Source: an uncultured Porphyromonadaceae bacterium
GTDB taxonomy: Bacteria > Bacteroidota > Bacteroidia > Bacteroidales > Muribaculaceae
Assembly: GCA_900552325.1 (NCBI GenBank)
Contig: URZG01000132.1
Coordinates: forward strand, 1-6,491
DNA: 6,491 nt
Direction: 5' to 3'
Every line of letters begins with the position of its first letter. Position 1 is the first letter of the stretch. This document shows, piece after piece, positions 5,407 to 6,491 of this stretch. Both the position numbers and the translations under genes were made by a program. The notes under the pieces are model-generated. The model was not told the origin of the DNA and ran no database searches. It was given only the letters and a program-made list of their open reading frames with translations.

Positions 5407-6491
5407 ATGTTGTTTGAAAACATCCTGATATATTTCGTGGTGATACCCCTGCTGATGCTGGGTGGTTTCGCCCTTTGCCGGGGAATCAAGGGGGTGCGCG
5501 CAGTGGCCGTGGCCGGTTCTGTGGCGCTCCTGGCCTTGAGTGTCTGGGTCATGGCCGACTATATTGCCCTGCGCCATGCCGGCAATACCGAAGAGATGCT
5601 CTTCACCGGTAGCTGGGAATGGTTCGGACCGCTGCACATCAACCTTTCGGTTGGTGTGGACGGTATCTCGATCGCCATGCTCCTCCTTTCCTCGATAATC
5701 GTTTTCGCCGGCTCGTTCGCCTCCTGGAAAATCGACAACGCGCGCCACTTCTTCATGTGGCTGCTGCTCCTTTCCACCGGTGTGTTCGGCTTCTTCATCT
5801 CCACCGACCTCTTCACGATGTTCATGTTCTATGAGGTGGCTCTTATCCCCATGTACCTGCTCATCGGCCAGTGGGGTACCGGACGCAAGGAGTATTCGGC
5901 TATGAAACTTACGCTGATGCTCATGGGCGGCTCGGCATTCCTGATGCTGTCGCTCATCGGTATCTACTACCAGGCTGGGCTGCAGTCCTGGAACATCCTC
6001 GATATAGCCAACAACGCCCATATCGACAAGGGATGGCAGTACTTCCTCTTCCCGATGTGCTTCGTGGGCTTCGGTGTTCTCGGCGCCATGTTCCCCTTCC
6101 ACACATGGAGCCCCGACGGTCACGCCTGTGCCCCCACGGCTGTGTCGATGCTTCACGCCGGCGTACTGATGAAACTCGGCGGTTACGGCTGCTTCCGCGT
6201 GGCCATGTACCTGATGCCCGAGGCTGCCAACGACCTGGCATGGATCTTCCTTATCCTCACCGGTATCTCGGTGGTCTACGGTGCCTTCTCGGCATGCGTG
6301 CAGACCGACCTCAAATACATCAACGCCTATTCCTCGGTGTCGCACTGCGGCATGGTGCTCTTCGCCATCCTCATGATCAACACCACGGCGATGACCGGTG
6401 CCATCATGCAGATGCTCTCGCACGGTCTGATGACGGCTCTCTTCTTCGCCCTGATCGGTATGATCTACGGCCGCACACACACACGTGACAT
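5407..6491 (+). CDS. nuoM: NADH-quinone oxidoreductase subunit M, N-terminal part (3' end outside window)
   Basis: NuoM is the middle antiporter-like pumping subunit of complex I. About 361 codons are visible of a protein normally near 490-510 residues; the frame is open to the right edge. I translated it by hand from the ATG at 5407 (MLFENILIYFVVIPLL). Seen: LSVGVDGISIAMLLLS (about 80-95); the TM5 glutamate E143 in MFYEVALIPMYLLIGQWG; FGVLGAMFPFHTWSPDGH (about 222-239), which aligns with the TM7 segment; AGVLMKLGGYG with K256; VQTDLKYINAYSSVSHCGM with K303; and MLSHGLMTALFF with H339. The end (YGRTHTRD) matches the loop before TM11. The striking departure is Leu225, where the TM7 lysine (K234 of E. 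coli NuoM) is expected. WSPDGHACAPT also replaces the usual WLPDAH..APT. Identity as NuoM rather than NuoL or NuoN rests on gene order and on the FPFHTW, LKYINAYSSVSH and HGL motifs. nuoN probably follows outside the window. Confidence 0.94.
   Translation, partial: MLFENILIYFVVIPLLMLGGFALCRGIKGVRAVAVAGSVALLALSVWVMADYIALRHAGNTEEMLFTGSWEWFGPLHINLSVGVDGISIAMLLLSSIIVFAGSFASWKIDNARHFFMWLLLLSTGVFGFFISTDLFTMFMFYEVALIPMYLLIGQWGTGRKEYSAMKLTLMLMGGSAFLMLSLIGIYYQAGLQSWNILDIANNAHIDKGWQYFLFPMCFVGFGVLGAMFPFHTWSPDGHACAPTAVSMLHAGVLMKLGGYGCFRVAMYLMPEAANDLAWIFLILTGISVVYGAFSACVQTDLKYINAYSSVSHCGMVLFAILMINTTAMTGAIMQMLSHGLMTALFFALIGMIYGRTHTRD

Noticed and set aside
5356..6480. Minus-strand open frame (about 374 codons) opposite nuoM
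   Set aside because: Antisense shadow: His/Glu/Gly-rich translation with no recognisable domain, while the plus strand encodes a clear NuoM over the same bases.
5871..6488. Plus-strand frame of 205 codons overlapping nuoM in another frame
   Set aside because: Arg-rich translation typical of an out-of-frame reading; the true frame from 5407 is continuous through the same region, so no frameshift is needed.

Overview
The window is a single plus-strand block of energy-conservation genes, with no mobile element, RNA gene or CRISPR array. It holds the 3' end of atpA, a complete atpG, then complete nuoI, nuoJ, nuoK and nuoL, and a nuoM that runs off the right edge. The sequence is GC-rich, particularly at third codon positions. 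The starts lack Shine-Dalgarno motifs and are mostly preceded by AT-rich leaders. Both traits, together with the protein sequences, suggest a Bacteroidota (Bacteroidales) bacterium from one of the higher-GC gut families, such as Muribaculaceae-like or Alistipes-like lineages. The taxonomic call is an inference; family level cannot be settled from this window.

Layout: 1-622 is the C-terminal part of the F1 ATP synthase alpha subunit and 674-1561 is the gamma subunit, the catalytic end of an ATP synthase operon. Only 30 bp later comes nuoI (1592-2437), the two-cluster ferredoxin-like subunit of complex I, followed by the membrane-arm genes nuoJ (2447-2962), nuoK (2984-3295), nuoL (3304-5331) and nuoM (from 5407). 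Gaps are 51, 30, 9, 21, 8 and 75 bp. No convincing terminator or promoter is visible in any of them, so co-transcription is likely.

Functionally the genes form one circuit. Complex I passes electrons through NuoI to quinone and pumps ions through NuoJ, K, L and M; the F1Fo ATP synthase spends the gradient. The join is unusual because the nuo run starts at nuoI. The genes for NuoA, B, C/D and H are not between atpG and nuoI and must lie elsewhere or be absent.

Three features deserve attention. (1) NuoI carries an extension of about 130 residues, built largely from two 49-residue Ala/Lys/Glu repeats. Their protein sequence is conserved despite many synonymous changes. (2) NuoM has Leu where the essential TM7 lysine of the antiporter-like subunits is expected, while the corresponding NuoL lysine is present. 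(3) The atpG-nuoI junction implies a split or rearranged nuo cluster.
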